Below, one piece after another: positions 1 to 9,384 of a stretch of 54,368 bases of DNA; the first letter of the stretch is position 1, and the number at the start of each line of letters is the position of its first letter. The notes under the pieces were generated by a model. It was not told the DNA's origin and did not search any database. It was given only the letters and a program-made list of their open reading frames with translations. The translations under genes and the position numbers were made by a program. This DNA comes from Flavobacteriaceae bacterium (GTDB lineage Bacteria; Bacteroidota; Bacteroidia; Flavobacteriales; Flavobacteriaceae), in NCBI GenBank assembly GCA_947491985.1, contig CANLLR010000018.1, positions 1 to 54,368 of the forward strand. The letters run 5' to 3'.

Positions 1-3000
1 TCTTGGTTTATAAACAATACTACCATACTTGCTCGCGGGGGAAATAGCGTACCTAACAACACCCAAACCGGTGCTACCGGTGGTGCAGTTGGTATTGGCG
101 ACGTTACTTATTCTGGCGGTAATGGAGCAACAGCTATAACAGGAACATATAGTGGTGGTGGTGGTGCCGCCGCAGGCACATCAAATGCTGGTGATCCTGG
201 ATTTACTTCAACAGGAGGAGTTGGAGCAAATAGTGGTGGTGGTGGTGGAAATGGTAGAACAAACCATGGAAATGGTTTTGATGGAGTCAGTCCAGGTGGT
301 GGTGGTGGTGGAGCCTATAGAACTAGTGTTTCTCCAACTGGTGGTAATGGTGGCGGTGGACGCGTAATTATAACTCATCCAATTCCAGAAATTAACCTAC
401 TAGGAAATGCCGTATCAATTGCTGATGGTGCCACGATTCCTTCATCAACAAACTGGACCGATTTTGGTACAACAAATGTTGGTGTGGGTATTACACGTAC
501 ATTTACTATTCGAAATACGGGAACAAACGCTTCTTTAACAATCGGTGCGATCACATTTACAGGTGGAAATCCAGGAGATTTTGCTGTAACAACTGCACCT
601 AGTGCTACAGTTGTTGCGGGTGGAAGCACAACTTTTGTTGTTACTTTTAATCCTTCAGCTAGCGGCTTGCGTAGTACAACAATTAATATTATTAATAATG
701 ACAGCGACGAAAACCCATACAATTTTGCAGTTCAAGGAACAGGAATAAGCTCTGAAATCGATATTCAAAGTAATGCTACTTCTATAGCAGATGGTGACAC
801 AACACCTTCAACCCTTGATAATACAGATTTTGCAAGCTCAGGAATTGGTGCAGGTGTGGCCAGAACATTTACTATTCAAAATACAGGTACAGGTGTTTTA
901 ACTATTGGAGCCATAACTTTCTCGGGTACAAATCCAGGAGATTTTAGTATTACAAGTGCGCCAAGTGCAACAGTAGCAGCTGGCACATCTACAACTTTTA
1001 TAGTAACCTTTACACCAGGAGCTCTTGGAGCTAGAACTGCAACAATTTCAATAGTAACTAATGATACCGATGAAAATCCATACAATTTTAGTATTCAAGG
1101 TGCAGGCCTTTCTGCAGTATCATTTGGGCCAGGTGGCGTAATGTCAAACCTACAACTTTGGTTTCGATCTGATTATTTAAACGGCACGACTGGAGTAGCG
1201 GATGGTACAGCGGTAAATACATGGAATACACAAGCTAGAGGTGTAAACGCTATCCGACCAGGATCGGTAGGAGCACCAATATATAGAAACAATGCTACTC
1301 ACAATATTAACTTTAACTCAGTGGTTGATTTTACGAATAATCCTGTAACGTCACCTCAAAATTACACCGATTTAGATCCAAATAGACAATATTTAGAAGG
1401 TCCATCCGGATTTTATTCTCAAGATATTTTTGCAGTTGTAATTCCTGACATCAATACCACTTCTGCTACAGCAAGTTTAGATATCTTTTGTGGAGATCGT
1501 ATTCCTGGAACAGATCAAACCGATGGAACAGGTATCGGATATGGCAGATATACCAACCGTTTTACCAATGAAGTTATTACTTATTGTTTAGGAACAACAA
1601 CAGGAGCTCCGCCTTCTGGTTATGGTGTGGCACAAATTGACGCTACCGGAACGATTAATTACAATGCTGCTGGTATCATAAACGCAAGTAATAATGCAGC
1701 AATTAATGGAATGAATTTAACATTTAATGCAAATGATGTAGTAAATGCAACCAATGACATTCCTGATTTTGCTAACGTAAATAACAGTCAATTTTGGATT
1801 GGACGAAGTGAAGGTTGGGACGGAAGCTGGGACGGTAGAATTGGTGAAATCATCACGTTTAGTAATCGTGCAACCGATTTTGAAAGAAGAAACATCTTAA
1901 GCTATTTGGCTATAAAATATGGTATTACATTGGGTGTAAATGGTACCTCTATGAGTTATACCAATTCTGATGGTAATGTAGTTTGGGACGCCACTGCTAA
2001 TAGCGGATTTAACTTTGATATTGCAGGTATTGGTTTGGACAATATCTCTAGATTAAACCAAAAACAATCTAAAAGTATCAACCCAACTGAAGTAATGACT
2101 ATTGGTCTTACCGATATACTTGCTACCAATACTGCAAATACAAATACGTTTGCAACAAACAAAAGTTATTTAGTATGGGGAGCCAATGGTGGCACCATGG
2201 TAGATTCGGGTGTAAATTTAAATATCGATCTTGGTCCTACTACTATTACAACAATTACCGAAGTGGTAAACAGAAAATGGAAAGTAGTTGAAACTGGTGG
2301 TGATGTAGGAACTACAAGAGTAGCTATACCTACATCTTCATTCTTAAGCGGACTTCCAGCACTCGGACCAACAGATGCCTACGTTATGGTGGTAGCAACA
2401 AACGCTGCCTTTACAACAGGTGTTGAAACCGTTTTCATGTCCACTACTGGTGGTAATCAAACTTGTCTTTATGACTTTGATGGAACAAAATTTATTACCT
2501 TTGGTGTAGCGCATCAAGCAGTAAATCCGTTACACATTACTTTAGATGGTATGGATGATTTTGTTAAGATTGATAATGTAAATGAAATTAGTACTGCTTT
2601 TACTATCATGACTTGGATTCGTCCAAATGGTAATAATACACTTTCAAATGAAAGAACAATTTTAGCTAAAAAAGCAGCTGCTGGTTCTGGATATCAATTG
2701 GTTTTACAAACAAACAATAGAGTTAGAATGGAATGGTCTGTAGGCGGAATAACTTACAGTGCTGTATCCAACACTGCAATCCCAAATCTGATGTGGCATA
2801 ATATAGCTGTTACCTACGGAGCTAACACGCTAAACATATATATCGATGGTGTGTTGGATAGAACTGCTACTATTTCAGTTGCTCCAGTAGGCACATCTGC
2901 AAACTTCAGTATTGGAGGTCAATATGTAGACAAATTTACAATCAATAATTTATTCAGAGGTGATATTGACGAATTAAGAATGTGGAACAGAGTAGTAACA

Positions 3001-5103
3001 ATAAGCGAAATCCGTTATATTATGAACCAAGAAATTTTACAAAACGGTGCAGGCACAAGAGGAACTATTCTTCCAACTACTGTTACTAAAAATGATATCA
3101 ATACATTAAATTGGAATAATTTATATGCTTACTATTCTATGAATTCGTACATAGGCACTCACTTAGATGATGATTCTATCAATATTAATAGAGGTAGTTT
3201 AGTTATTCCTGATAAAATTTCGATAAGTCTTCAAACTGCACCAATGCCTTACATTAGTTCAGCAAACGGATTATGGTCTTCAACTGCTTCATGGACAAAT
3301 GGCGCCATTCAAGATATACCAAATAGTTTGTCAATAATTGATGGTACAACGCCAATTGATTGGAATATTGTAAGAACAACACACAATGTAGATTCTTCTG
3401 GAAACAAAGTGCTTTTGGGATTATTTGTAAATAGCAACACGTTAAGTGCAACTAATGACTCTAAAGTTGAAGTTTCTCATTACTTAAAATTAGATGGTAA
3501 AATTAACTTAGTTGGAAAATCCCAATTGGTACAAACCATAAATAGTGATTTAGATCCAACTAGTGCAGGTTCTATCGAGAGAGATCAACAAGGACAAAAA
3601 AGTTTTTATAACTACAACTACTGGTCTTCACCTGTTGGAACGATGAATAACACAACAAATAACAATGCATACACAGTAGCTGGTGTAATGAAAGACGGAA
3701 CAACAACAACAACAACTCCACAAAACATTACATGGACAACTGCATTAAACGGAAGCCCAACAAGTCCGATAACACTAAGTAACTATTGGATTTTCAAATT
3801 TCAAAATGTAAGTGGCGCCTATGCAAACTGGCAAGCCATTGGTCAAAACGGTTCCTTAAATGCTGGACAAGGGTATACCTTAAAAGGAAGTAATGCAGCC
3901 ACATCTTCTCAAAACTATACTTTTGTTGGGAAACCAAACAACGGTTTAGTAACAGCAACTGTAGGTCCGAATAACTTAAATTTAAGTGGAAATCCATACG
4001 CTTCATCATTAGACGCTCATGCCTTTATCGATGCTAACGTAAGTTCATTAACGGGTACATTGTATTTCTGGGAACATTTTAGCACCAACAACAGTCATAA
4101 TTTATTAGCTTATCAAGCAGGTTATGCACAATTGACCAAAACGGGCGCAACACCTGCTATTACCTATCCTGGATTAAGTGGATTGGGTTCTAGTACTAAA
4201 ACTCCAGGGCGTTTTATTCCTGTAGGTCAAGGCTTCTTTGTTGTTGGAACACCAGCAGGAGGAACAATTACTTTCAACAATAACCAAAGGGCCTTCGTAC
4301 GAGAAGAAAATGTATTGTCAAATACATTATTCAGAAACAACGCTACCAACAGTATTTTAACCATAGATCATTTTAATGACAACACCGAAGATGCAACAAT
4401 TGATATTGATACCTTTAAAAAAGTACGTGTAGGTTTTGATGATAGAAATGGCTACCACAGACAGATTTTAATGGGTTTCATGAATGAAAATGCTACAAGT
4501 GGAATTGATATTGGTTATGATGCTACTCACCTTGACAACCAACCTAACGATATGTACTTTATGAACGAAAGTACCAAATTGAATATTTCAGGTGAAGGTT
4601 TCTTTAACATCAACAACACCTATCCAATAAGCGTAAAAACAGATGGAGTTGGAAGTGTTACATTTAAAGTTGACGATGTAGAAAACTTTAGTGAAGACAT
4701 TGGTATCTACATTCGTGATAATCAAACTAATTTATCGCATGATATCCGTTTTAACACCTTGAGTATCGAATTGCCTCAAGGAAATATTGATAACCGTTTT
4801 ACTCTTGTTTTCAAAGGGGATCAGTTATTAAATACAAATGAAAATAGTTTAAGTGACGGAATTTTAGTTGCCTACACTTCTTCAAATACTATGTTAAACA
4901 TAAAAAATAAGTTAACAGATGCTATTGTAGAGCGAGTTACTTTATTCAATTTACTTGGCCAATCAATGGTAACTTGGGATGACATGGAAAACGAAGACCA
5001 ACAAAATATACAACTATCAGTTAAAAGTTTAAGTACTGGTACTTACATTGTGAAAATCAAAACCGACAAAGGTGATTTAAGCAAGAAAATAATAATTAAT
5101 TAG
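1..5103 (+). CDS. Large T9SS-secreted multidomain surface protein (5' end outside window)
   Basis: The reading frame is open from the first base, so this is a partial gene with 1700 codons visible. The first ~125 codons are very rich in Gly, Asn and Thr with runs of glycine. Two copies of a ~120-residue 'choice-of-anchor D' Ig-like module follow (codons ~128-250 and 251-370, each with TFTI-NTGT and NPGDF). Next comes a concanavalin-like region opening with LQLWFRSDYL (~380-640) and a LamG-like domain around codons 845-1000 (LDGMDDFVKI, AFTIMTWIRP). The last ~70 codons are a T9SS type A sorting domain (TLFNLLGQ ... STGTYIVKI ... KKIIIN). The protein is therefore probably exported by PorSS and attached to the cell surface or released. 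Its ligand is unknown; adhesion or glycan binding is an inference. Confidence 0.85.
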   Translation, partial: SWFINNTTILARGGNSVPNNTQTGATGGAVGIGDVTYSGGNGATAITGTYSGGGGAAAGTSNAGDPGFTSTGGVGANSGGGGGNGRTNHGNGFDGVSPGGGGGGAYRTSVSPTGGNGGGGRVIITHPIPEINLLGNAVSIADGATIPSSTNWTDFGTTNVGVGITRTFTIRNTGTNASLTIGAITFTGGNPGDFAVTTAPSATVVAGGSTTFVVTFNPSASGLRSTTINIINNDSDENPYNFAVQGTGISSEIDIQSNATSIADGDTTPSTLDNTDFASSGIGAGVARTFTIQNTGTGVLTIGAITFSGTNPGDFSITSAPSATVAAGTSTTFIVTFTPGALGARTATISIVTNDTDENPYNFSIQGAGLSAVSFGPGGVMSNLQLWFRSDYLNGTTGVADGTAVNTWNTQARGVNAIRPGSVGAPIYRNNATHNINFNSVVDFTNNPVTSPQNYTDLDPNRQYLEGPSGFYSQDIFAVVIPDINTTSATASLDIFCGDRIPGTDQTDGTGIGYGRYTNRFTNEVITYCLGTTTGAPPSGYGVAQIDATGTINYNAAGIINASNNAAINGMNLTFNANDVVNATNDIPDFANVNNSQFWIGRSEGWDGSWDGRIGEIITFSNRATDFERRNILSYLAIKYGITLGVNGTSMSYTNSDGNVVWDATANSGFNFDIAGIGLDNISRLNQKQSKSINPTEVMTIGLTDILATNTANTNTFATNKSYLVWGANGGTMVDSGVNLNIDLGPTTITTITEVVNRKWKVVETGGDVGTTRVAIPTSSFLSGLPALGPTDAYVMVVATNAAFTTGVETVFMSTTGGNQTCLYDFDGTKFITFGVAHQAVNPLHITLDGMDDFVKIDNVNEISTAFTIMTWIRPNGNNTLSNERTILAKKAAAGSGYQLVLQTNNRVRMEWSVGGITYSAVSNTAIPNLMWHNIAVTYGANTLNIYIDGVLDRTATISVAPVGTSANFSIGGQYVDKFTINNLFRGDIDELRMWNRVVTISEIRYIMNQEILQNGAGTRGTILPTTVTKNDINTLNWNNLYAYYSMNSYIGTHLDDDSININRGSLVIPDKISISLQTAPMPYISSANGLWSSTASWTNGAIQDIPNSLSIIDGTTPIDWNIVRTTHNVDSSGNKVLLGLFVNSNTLSATNDSKVEVSHYLKLDGKINLVGKSQLVQTINSDLDPTSAGSIERDQQGQKSFYNYNYWSSPVGTMNNTTNNNAYTVAGVMKDGTTTTTTPQNITWTTALNGSPTSPITLSNYWIFKFQNVSGAYANWQAIGQNGSLNAGQGYTLKGSNAATSSQNYTFVGKPNNGLVTATVGPNNLNLSGNPYASSLDAHAFIDANVSSLTGTLYFWEHFSTNNSHNLLAYQAGYAQLTKTGATPAITYPGLSGLGSSTKTPGRFIPVGQGFFVVGTPAGGTITFNNNQRAFVREENVLSNTLFRNNATNSILTIDHFNDNTEDATIDIDTFKKVRVGFDDRNGYHRQILMGFMNENATSGIDIGYDATHLDNQPNDMYFMNESTKLNISGEGFFNINNTYPISVKTDGVGSVTFKVDDVENFSEDIGIYIRDNQTNLSHDIRFNTLSIELPQGNIDNRFTLVFKGDQLLNTNENSLSDGILVAYTSSNTMLNIKNKLTDAIVERVTLFNLLGQSMVTWDDMENEDQQNIQLSVKSLSTGTYIVKIKTDKGDLSKKIIIN

Positions 5104-5130
5104 GGGTTACATAATTGATTTGACAATGAG

Positions 5131-5157
5131 AAGCCACGCTAATTGAGTGGCTTTTCT
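5131..5157. terminator. Rho-independent terminator between convergent genes
   Basis: Arms AAGCCAC (5131-5137) and GTGGCTT (5147-5153) flank a 9-base loop and are followed by T residues. It ends the large surface-protein gene. It may also serve hisS, which converges on it, although the T-tract on that side is weak. Confidence 0.75.
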
Positions 5158-5198
5158 AATTTATTTCGGCAAGTAAAAAAAAGTATTTCAATTCGCTT

Positions 5199-6557
5199 TT
5201 ATTGCAACAAAGCTACCAATTGTAAAAAATTTACTTGTAATTGTTCGCCAGTTATTATGTTCTTTAATGTAAATGCTTTTGGAGAGATTTCCTTTACTAC
5301 AAATGGAATACCTCGTCTTTCGGCATATTTAAACTGCTTGTCTATTTTTACTGCATCGGGATACAATTCGCAGTTTATTCCTTTTGCTCTTACTTTCTGA
5401 ATAGCTTGCATTGCTTCTAACTGCTGACTTTCGCCATAATTCAAAAACAACACTTTCGTAGCTGTTATTACCGTTTGCGGAAACAAATTCAATTCGTCCA
5501 ACACCAAATAAATTCGGTCCAAACCAAACGAAATGCCAACACCACTCATGTCTTTCAATCCGAAAATTCCGGTCAAATCATCATAACGTCCGCCTCCACC
5601 AATTGAACCCATCGCAATTCCTTTTGGAGGTGCTACTTCAAAAATGGCTCCCGTGTAATAATTCAACCCTCGTGCCAACGTTACATCCAAATCTAAAATG
5701 GCTTTTTGCAATCCTAAGGTAGTTACATTTTCACAGATAAATTGCAGTTCATTTACACCTTTCATTCCTTCAACAGATGATGCTAATAAAGTTGAAAGTT
5801 GACTTATTTTATCCGAAATCGATCCTGTAAAATGAAACAACGGTTGCACTTTAATAATTGCATCTTCAGAAATTCCTTTTTCAAGCATTTCCTTTTTTAC
5901 GCCTTCCTCTCCTATTTTATCGAGTTTATCCAACGCTACTGTAAAATCAATTAATTTATCTGAAGCGCCTATAACCTCGGCAATTCCAGAAAGAATTTTT
6001 CGGTTGTTGATTTTAATCGTCACATCATTCAAACCCAATTCGGCAAAAATACTGTCGTACAATTGCACCAACTCAACTTCTTGCCATAACGATTTCGAAC
6101 CGACAACATCGGCATCGCATTGGTAAAACTCTCTAAACCGTCCTTTTTGCGGACGATCGGCGCGCCAAACAGGTTGAATTTGATACCGTTTAAACGGAAA
6201 CTCAATCTCACTTTGATGTTGCACTACATAACGCGCAAACGGAACAGTCAAATCATATCGAAGGGCTTTTTCAGAGATTTTTCCAGTCAATTGTTTGTAA
6301 TTGATAGCTTGTAATTCTTCACTCGAAACTTTATCCAAATAGTCTCCACTGTTCAAAATCTTAAAAATCAAACGATCACCTTCTTCACCGTATTTTCCCA
6401 TCAACGTATCCGAGTTTTCAAAACTGGGCGTTTCAATAGGTTGGTATCCATAATTTTCAAAATGGCGGCGCATAATCGAAATAACATAATTGCGTTTGGA
6501 AACCTCAACGGGTGAAAAATCTCTTGTGCCTTTAGGAATACTTGGTTTTGATGCCAT
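5199..6557 (-). CDS. hisS: Histidyl-tRNA synthetase
   Basis: A class II aminoacyl-tRNA synthetase that charges tRNA-His with histidine in the cytosol. The 452-residue length is usual for Bacteroidetes HisRS. Visible motifs are motif 2 (~123-146, with [10 protein letters not shown]), the HisRS-specific [10 protein letters not shown] (294-303), GGGRYDD (321-327) and motif 3 [10 protein letters not shown] (339-348). The anticodon-binding domain fills ~365-452. The ATG start gives [14 protein letters not shown], the expected N-terminus. The gene appears monocistronic: it converges with the surface-protein gene and is divergent from the permease gene. The upstream spacer holds short AATTAGG repeats. 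Confidence 0.97.
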   Translation of the reverse strand: MASKPSIPKGTRDFSPVEVSKRNYVISIMRRHFENYGYQPIETPSFENSDTLMGKYGEEGDRLIFKILNSGDYLDKVSSEELQAINYKQLTGKISEKALRYDLTVPFARYVVQHQSEIEFPFKRYQIQPVWRADRPQKGRFREFYQCDADVVGSKSLWQEVELVQLYDSIFAELGLNDVTIKINNRKILSGIAEVIGASDKLIDFTVALDKLDKIGEEGVKKEMLEKGISEDAIIKVQPLFHFTGSISDKISQLSTLLASSVEGMKGVNELQFICENVTTLGLQKAILDLDVTLARGLNYYTGAIFEVAPPKGIAMGSIGGGGRYDDLTGIFGLKDMSGVGISFGLDRIYLVLDELNLFPQTVITATKVLFLNYGESQQLEAMQAIQKVRAKGINCELYPDAVKIDKQFKYAERRGIPFVVKEISPKAFTLKNIITGEQLQVNFLQLVALLQ

Positions 6558-6577
6558 TATTTTGAATTAAAAATGAT

Positions 6578-6636
6578 GAATTAGGAATTAGGAATTAAGG
6601 CTACAAATCGTAATTCGTAATTGTTAATTCGCAATT
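6578..6636. repeat. Short direct repeats (GAATTAG and AATTCGTAATT units) upstream of hisS
   Basis: Three tandem copies of a GAATTAG-like 7-mer lie at 6578-6599. They are followed by related TAATTCG/TAATTG units at 6609-6636. The repeats fill most of the gap between hisS and the divergent permease gene. They resemble the small low-complexity repeats that recur between flavobacterial genes. Confidence 0.6.
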
Positions 6637-6727
6637 ATTTTACAAATATCTTACTTTTACAACTATTTCTTAAATGTTGCATCAAAAACTTGTAACAAAA
6701 AGTCAATTTTACTGTCAAACACAACAT

Positions 6728-7978
6728 ATGAAAGGAGTTTTTAAAGAAAATATAAAAATTGCATTTGGATCCATCAAAACGCAATTGCTACGAACAGTTC
6801 TTACTGTGATTATAATTTCATTCGGAATTATGGCACTGGTAGGTATTTTGGCTTCGGTATCCATCATTGAAAATTCATTGAATTCGAGCTTCACTTCTAT
6901 GGGATCAAATACGTTTACCATAAATCAGTACGGATTACGAATTCGAATTAACGGTAAAAATGTGGGCGATAAAGAACAAATTAATCCCATCATTTCGTAT
7001 CCGCAAGCCAAGGCATTTAAAGAAAACTATAATTTCCCGTTCAGTTACACTTCGATTTCCTTTATAGCAAGTCAAACTGCCGAAGTGAAATTTGAAAACA
7101 CCAAAACCGATCCCGAAATACAAATTGTTGGCGTAGATGATATGTATACGATAAACTCCGGACTTGAAGTTAGTCAAGGTCGAAACTTCACACCTTCTGA
7201 CATTGCAAATAACGCTTTTATTTGTGTTTTGGGTAGTGATTTTGTTTCAAAAGGATTGCTAAAAGATGTCAATCCTATAGATAAAATTATTTCAGTACGA
7301 GGTGCTAAATTTAAAGTTATTGGTGTTTTAAAAGAGAAAGGCTCGACTTTTGGCAACAACCAAGACTTGCGAATTTTAATTCCGATTCAAGTCGCACGCT
7401 CCTTATTTTCCGCTCCCAATATCAATTATACCATTCGAAGTATGGTGACCAACAAAGAATTACTCGAACCCGCAATTGAAAGTGCGACCTTAGCAATGCG
7501 TCAGGTTAGAAAATTAAATCCTGTTGAAGACAATAATTTTGGTGTGGTTCGTAGCGATGATTTGGCCAATAAATTAGCCGGAATAACCGATTATTTAACG
7601 ATTGCTGCTTGGGTTATTGGAATCATTACTATTCTTGGTTCATCAATTGCTTTAATGAATATCATGATTGTTTCGGTTACCGAAAGAACACGTGAAATTG
7701 GCGTTAGAAAATCGCTTGGTGCTAAAAAAAGCACTATTGCATGGCAGTTTTTTGTTGAAACCTTAATCATTAGTAATATTGGTGGCTTTTTTGGAATTTT
7801 ACTCGGAATCGGAATTGGAGCCCTCTTTTCATCTGCAACTGATTTTGCCTTTGTATTGCCATGGAAAGCGATATTTGCTGCCGTTGCCACGAGTTTTGTT
7901 GTAGCTTTGGTTTCTGGTTTGTACCCAGCAATTAAAGCGTCGCAATTGGATCCTATTGAGGCGTTGCGTTATGAGTAG
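6728..7978 (+). CDS. MacB/FtsX-type ABC transporter permease
   Basis: An integral membrane permease of the MacB family, which usually works with a separate ATPase in lipoprotein, peptide or antibiotic export or in mechanotransmission across the periplasm. From the ATG at 6728 the protein has 416 residues: an N-terminal transmembrane helix (LLRTVLTVIIISFGIMALVG), a periplasmic MacB-PCD region, and three C-terminal helices in an FtsX domain with the conserved TERTREIGVRKSLGA loop. An ATG 18 codons upstream (6674) is possible, but the family N-terminus (MKGVFKENIKIAF) fits 6728 better. No ATPase gene is adjacent, so its partner must be encoded elsewhere and the substrate cannot be predicted. Confidence 0.88.
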   Translation: MKGVFKENIKIAFGSIKTQLLRTVLTVIIISFGIMALVGILASVSIIENSLNSSFTSMGSNTFTINQYGLRIRINGKNVGDKEQINPIISYPQAKAFKENYNFPFSYTSISFIASQTAEVKFENTKTDPEIQIVGVDDMYTINSGLEVSQGRNFTPSDIANNAFICVLGSDFVSKGLLKDVNPIDKIISVRGAKFKVIGVLKEKGSTFGNNQDLRILIPIQVARSLFSAPNINYTIRSMVTNKELLEPAIESATLAMRQVRKLNPVEDNNFGVVRSDDLANKLAGITDYLTIAAWVIGIITILGSSIALMNIMIVSVTERTREIGVRKSLGAKKSTIAWQFFVETLIISNIGGFFGILLGIGIGALFSSATDFAFVLPWKAIFAAVATSFVVALVSGLYPAIKASQLDPIEALRYE

Positions 7979-8000
7979 TGTTCAGTAATCAGTGTTCAGT
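7978..8000. repeat. GTGTTCAGT direct repeat at the permease/prmC junction
   Basis: GTGTTCAGT occurs at 7978-7986 and 7992-8000 with AATCA between. It spans the 10-base gap between two convergent genes and supplies the last codons and the stop codon of prmC. Confidence 0.6.
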
Positions 8001-8849
8001 TTGTAGGCTGCAAGAAATCATTCTATCGCATTCATAAATATCTTTATGCAGTTTGATGTTGTTAAATCCTAATTCAGCTAGCAAAGCAGTTGTTTCTTCC
8101 CCTAAATACTGATTGATTTCAAAATACAACTTCCCGTTTTCAACTAAATTTTTTTTAGCCAATTGTGCTATTTTACGATAAAAAAGTAAAGCATCATCAT
8201 CTTGTACAAACAAAGCCAAATGCGGTTCAAAATCCAACACATTGGTTTTGATTTCGGCTTTTTCGAGCATTCTGACATAAGGTGGATTGGAAACTATAAT
8301 GTCAAATTGCTGTTCTAAATCATCTATTTCTAAAATATTTTTGCCAATAAAAGTTACCGATGCTTCATTGATTTCTGCATTTTTTTTTGCTCTTGCCAAT
8401 GCAGCTTCCGAAACGTCCAATGCAAAAACGCTAGCATTCGGTACATTTTTAGCAAGCGAAATCGCAATGCAACCCGAACCTGTTCCTATATCTAAAATCG
8501 TCAAACTTTCGACTTTCGACTTTCGACTTTCAACTATTAACCGAACCAATTCTTCCGTTTCTGGCCTCGGAATTAACACTGATGCATCGACTAAAAATCG
8601 CAAGCCATAAAACTCCGTTTCTCCCAAAATATATTGAATGGGTTTTTGTAATTTCAGGTCAACTACTACATTTTCCCATCGCTCTAATTCGGAAGATTTC
8701 ATTGATAATTCTGGCTGCAATGCCAAGTCAATGCGTTTAAGATTGTGAAATTGATTCAAGATTATATAAAAGAAACTTTCAACTTCTAATTCATCATAGA
8801 AAGTAGAAAGTTCCGCCTGAAATACCGTTTTGTACTTTTTAATTATCAT
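7989..8849 (-). CDS. prmC: Peptide chain release factor N5-glutamine methyltransferase
   Basis: A SAM-dependent enzyme that methylates the Gln of the GGQ motif in release factors RF1 and RF2. The 286 residues comprise an N-terminal helical RF-binding part (~1-95, ending IPRPETEELV), SAM motif I with DIGTGSG (120-126), and the catalytic NPPY motif at 188-191. Residues ~107-115 (ESRKSKVES) are encoded by a 7-base tandem repeat just before motif I. The last residues (QTEH) are encoded by a second short repeat at the 3' end. The ATG follows the stop codon of the upstream acetyltransferase directly (TAAATG), so translation is probably coupled. Confidence 0.95.
   Translation of the reverse strand: MIIKKYKTVFQAELSTFYDELEVESFFYIILNQFHNLKRIDLALQPELSMKSSELERWENVVVDLKLQKPIQYILGETEFYGLRFLVDASVLIPRPETEELVRLIVESRKSKVESLTILDIGTGSGCIAISLAKNVPNASVFALDVSEAALARAKKNAEINEASVTFIGKNILEIDDLEQQFDIIVSNPPYVRMLEKAEIKTNVLDFEPHLALFVQDDDALLFYRKIAQLAKKNLVENGKLYFEINQYLGEETTALLAELGFNNIKLHKDIYECDRMISCSLQTEH
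8501..8535. repeat. 7-bp tandem repeat (ACTTTCG) inside prmC
   Basis: About five units of ACTTTCG, with slight variation at both ends, run in tandem within the prmC coding region. Read on the coding strand they give GAAAGTC units and encode the charged stretch ESRKSKVES. The reading frame is kept. Confidence 0.8.
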
Positions 8850-9326
8850 TTATAAATCTTTAATCATCCAAACTGGGCAACTGGTATGTCCGGTGCCGCC
8901 CATAGGCGCGCAAAGATACTCAAACCCAACTTTTTTATACAATTTTTGTGCGTGTAGCATTTCAGGAAGTGTTTCTAAATAACATTTTTCATAACCTAAT
9001 TCGATGGCTTTTTCCAAACATTTCTGAATCATTAGAAACCCAATTCCCCTACCTCTGGCTTCTTGTAAAAAATACATTTTTTGCAATTCACAAATGTTAT
9101 CTGTTGAATTTTCAAGTTGACTCACTCCTGATCCACCAATTATTTTTCCATTTTCTTCAACAACAAAATAAGCGGCTCTAGGCACATCATAGGCTTCAAA
9201 CATAAAATCGAGTTGTATATCAGCAAATGCAGTTCCGATCTTTGGAAAATTATCATCGATAAAAACGTTCCGAATTACTTGAGCAATTTGTTCGTTATCT
9301 CGCTTTTGGATTTCTCTAATTAGCAT
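8850..9326 (-). CDS. GNAT-family N-acetyltransferase
   Basis: A 158-residue single-domain acetyltransferase that would transfer acetyl from acetyl-CoA to an amine. The acetyl-CoA-binding loop is visible as EARGRGIGFLMIQKCLE (~93-109), with the following helix and the YKKVGFEYL strand-turn typical of the fold. The substrate cannot be told from sequence. It is the first gene of a two-gene unit, with its stop codon directly abutting the prmC start, and it is divergent from ribD with only 58 bases between. Confidence 0.85.
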   Translation of the reverse strand: MLIREIQKRDNEQIAQVIRNVFIDDNFPKIGTAFADIQLDFMFEAYDVPRAAYFVVEENGKIIGGSGVSQLENSTDNICELQKMYFLQEARGRGIGFLMIQKCLEKAIELGYEKCYLETLPEMLHAQKLYKKVGFEYLCAPMGGTGHTSCPVWMIKDL

Positions 9327-9384
9327 AAAAACTAAACTTTATAAACTACTATACTTTTACAGGTAAAAAACATATTTTTGTGAG

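Noticed and set aside
150..360. Periodic GGTGGTGGT tracts as a possible CRISPR or regulatory repeat
   Set aside because: They are glycine codons within the open frame, with no spacer-repeat pattern.
152..367. A 71-codon frame in another phase of the Gly-rich region, with Val-rich product
   Set aside because: It is a shadow of GGT repeats read out of frame; the true frame is open from base 1 to 5103.
5143..5400. An 85-codon plus-strand frame over the end of hisS
   Set aside because: It overlaps a certain gene on the other strand and the terminator; no family resemblance.
6621..6660. TTG (6621) and TACTTTTAC (6652) as a promoter for the permease gene
   Set aside because: The 28-base spacing is too long for the Bacteroidetes consensus and the box lacks the final G.
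9373..9380. TATTTTTG just before the ribD GTG as its -7 box
   Set aside because: It would place transcription start at or after the start codon; the TACTTTTA further upstream is more plausible.
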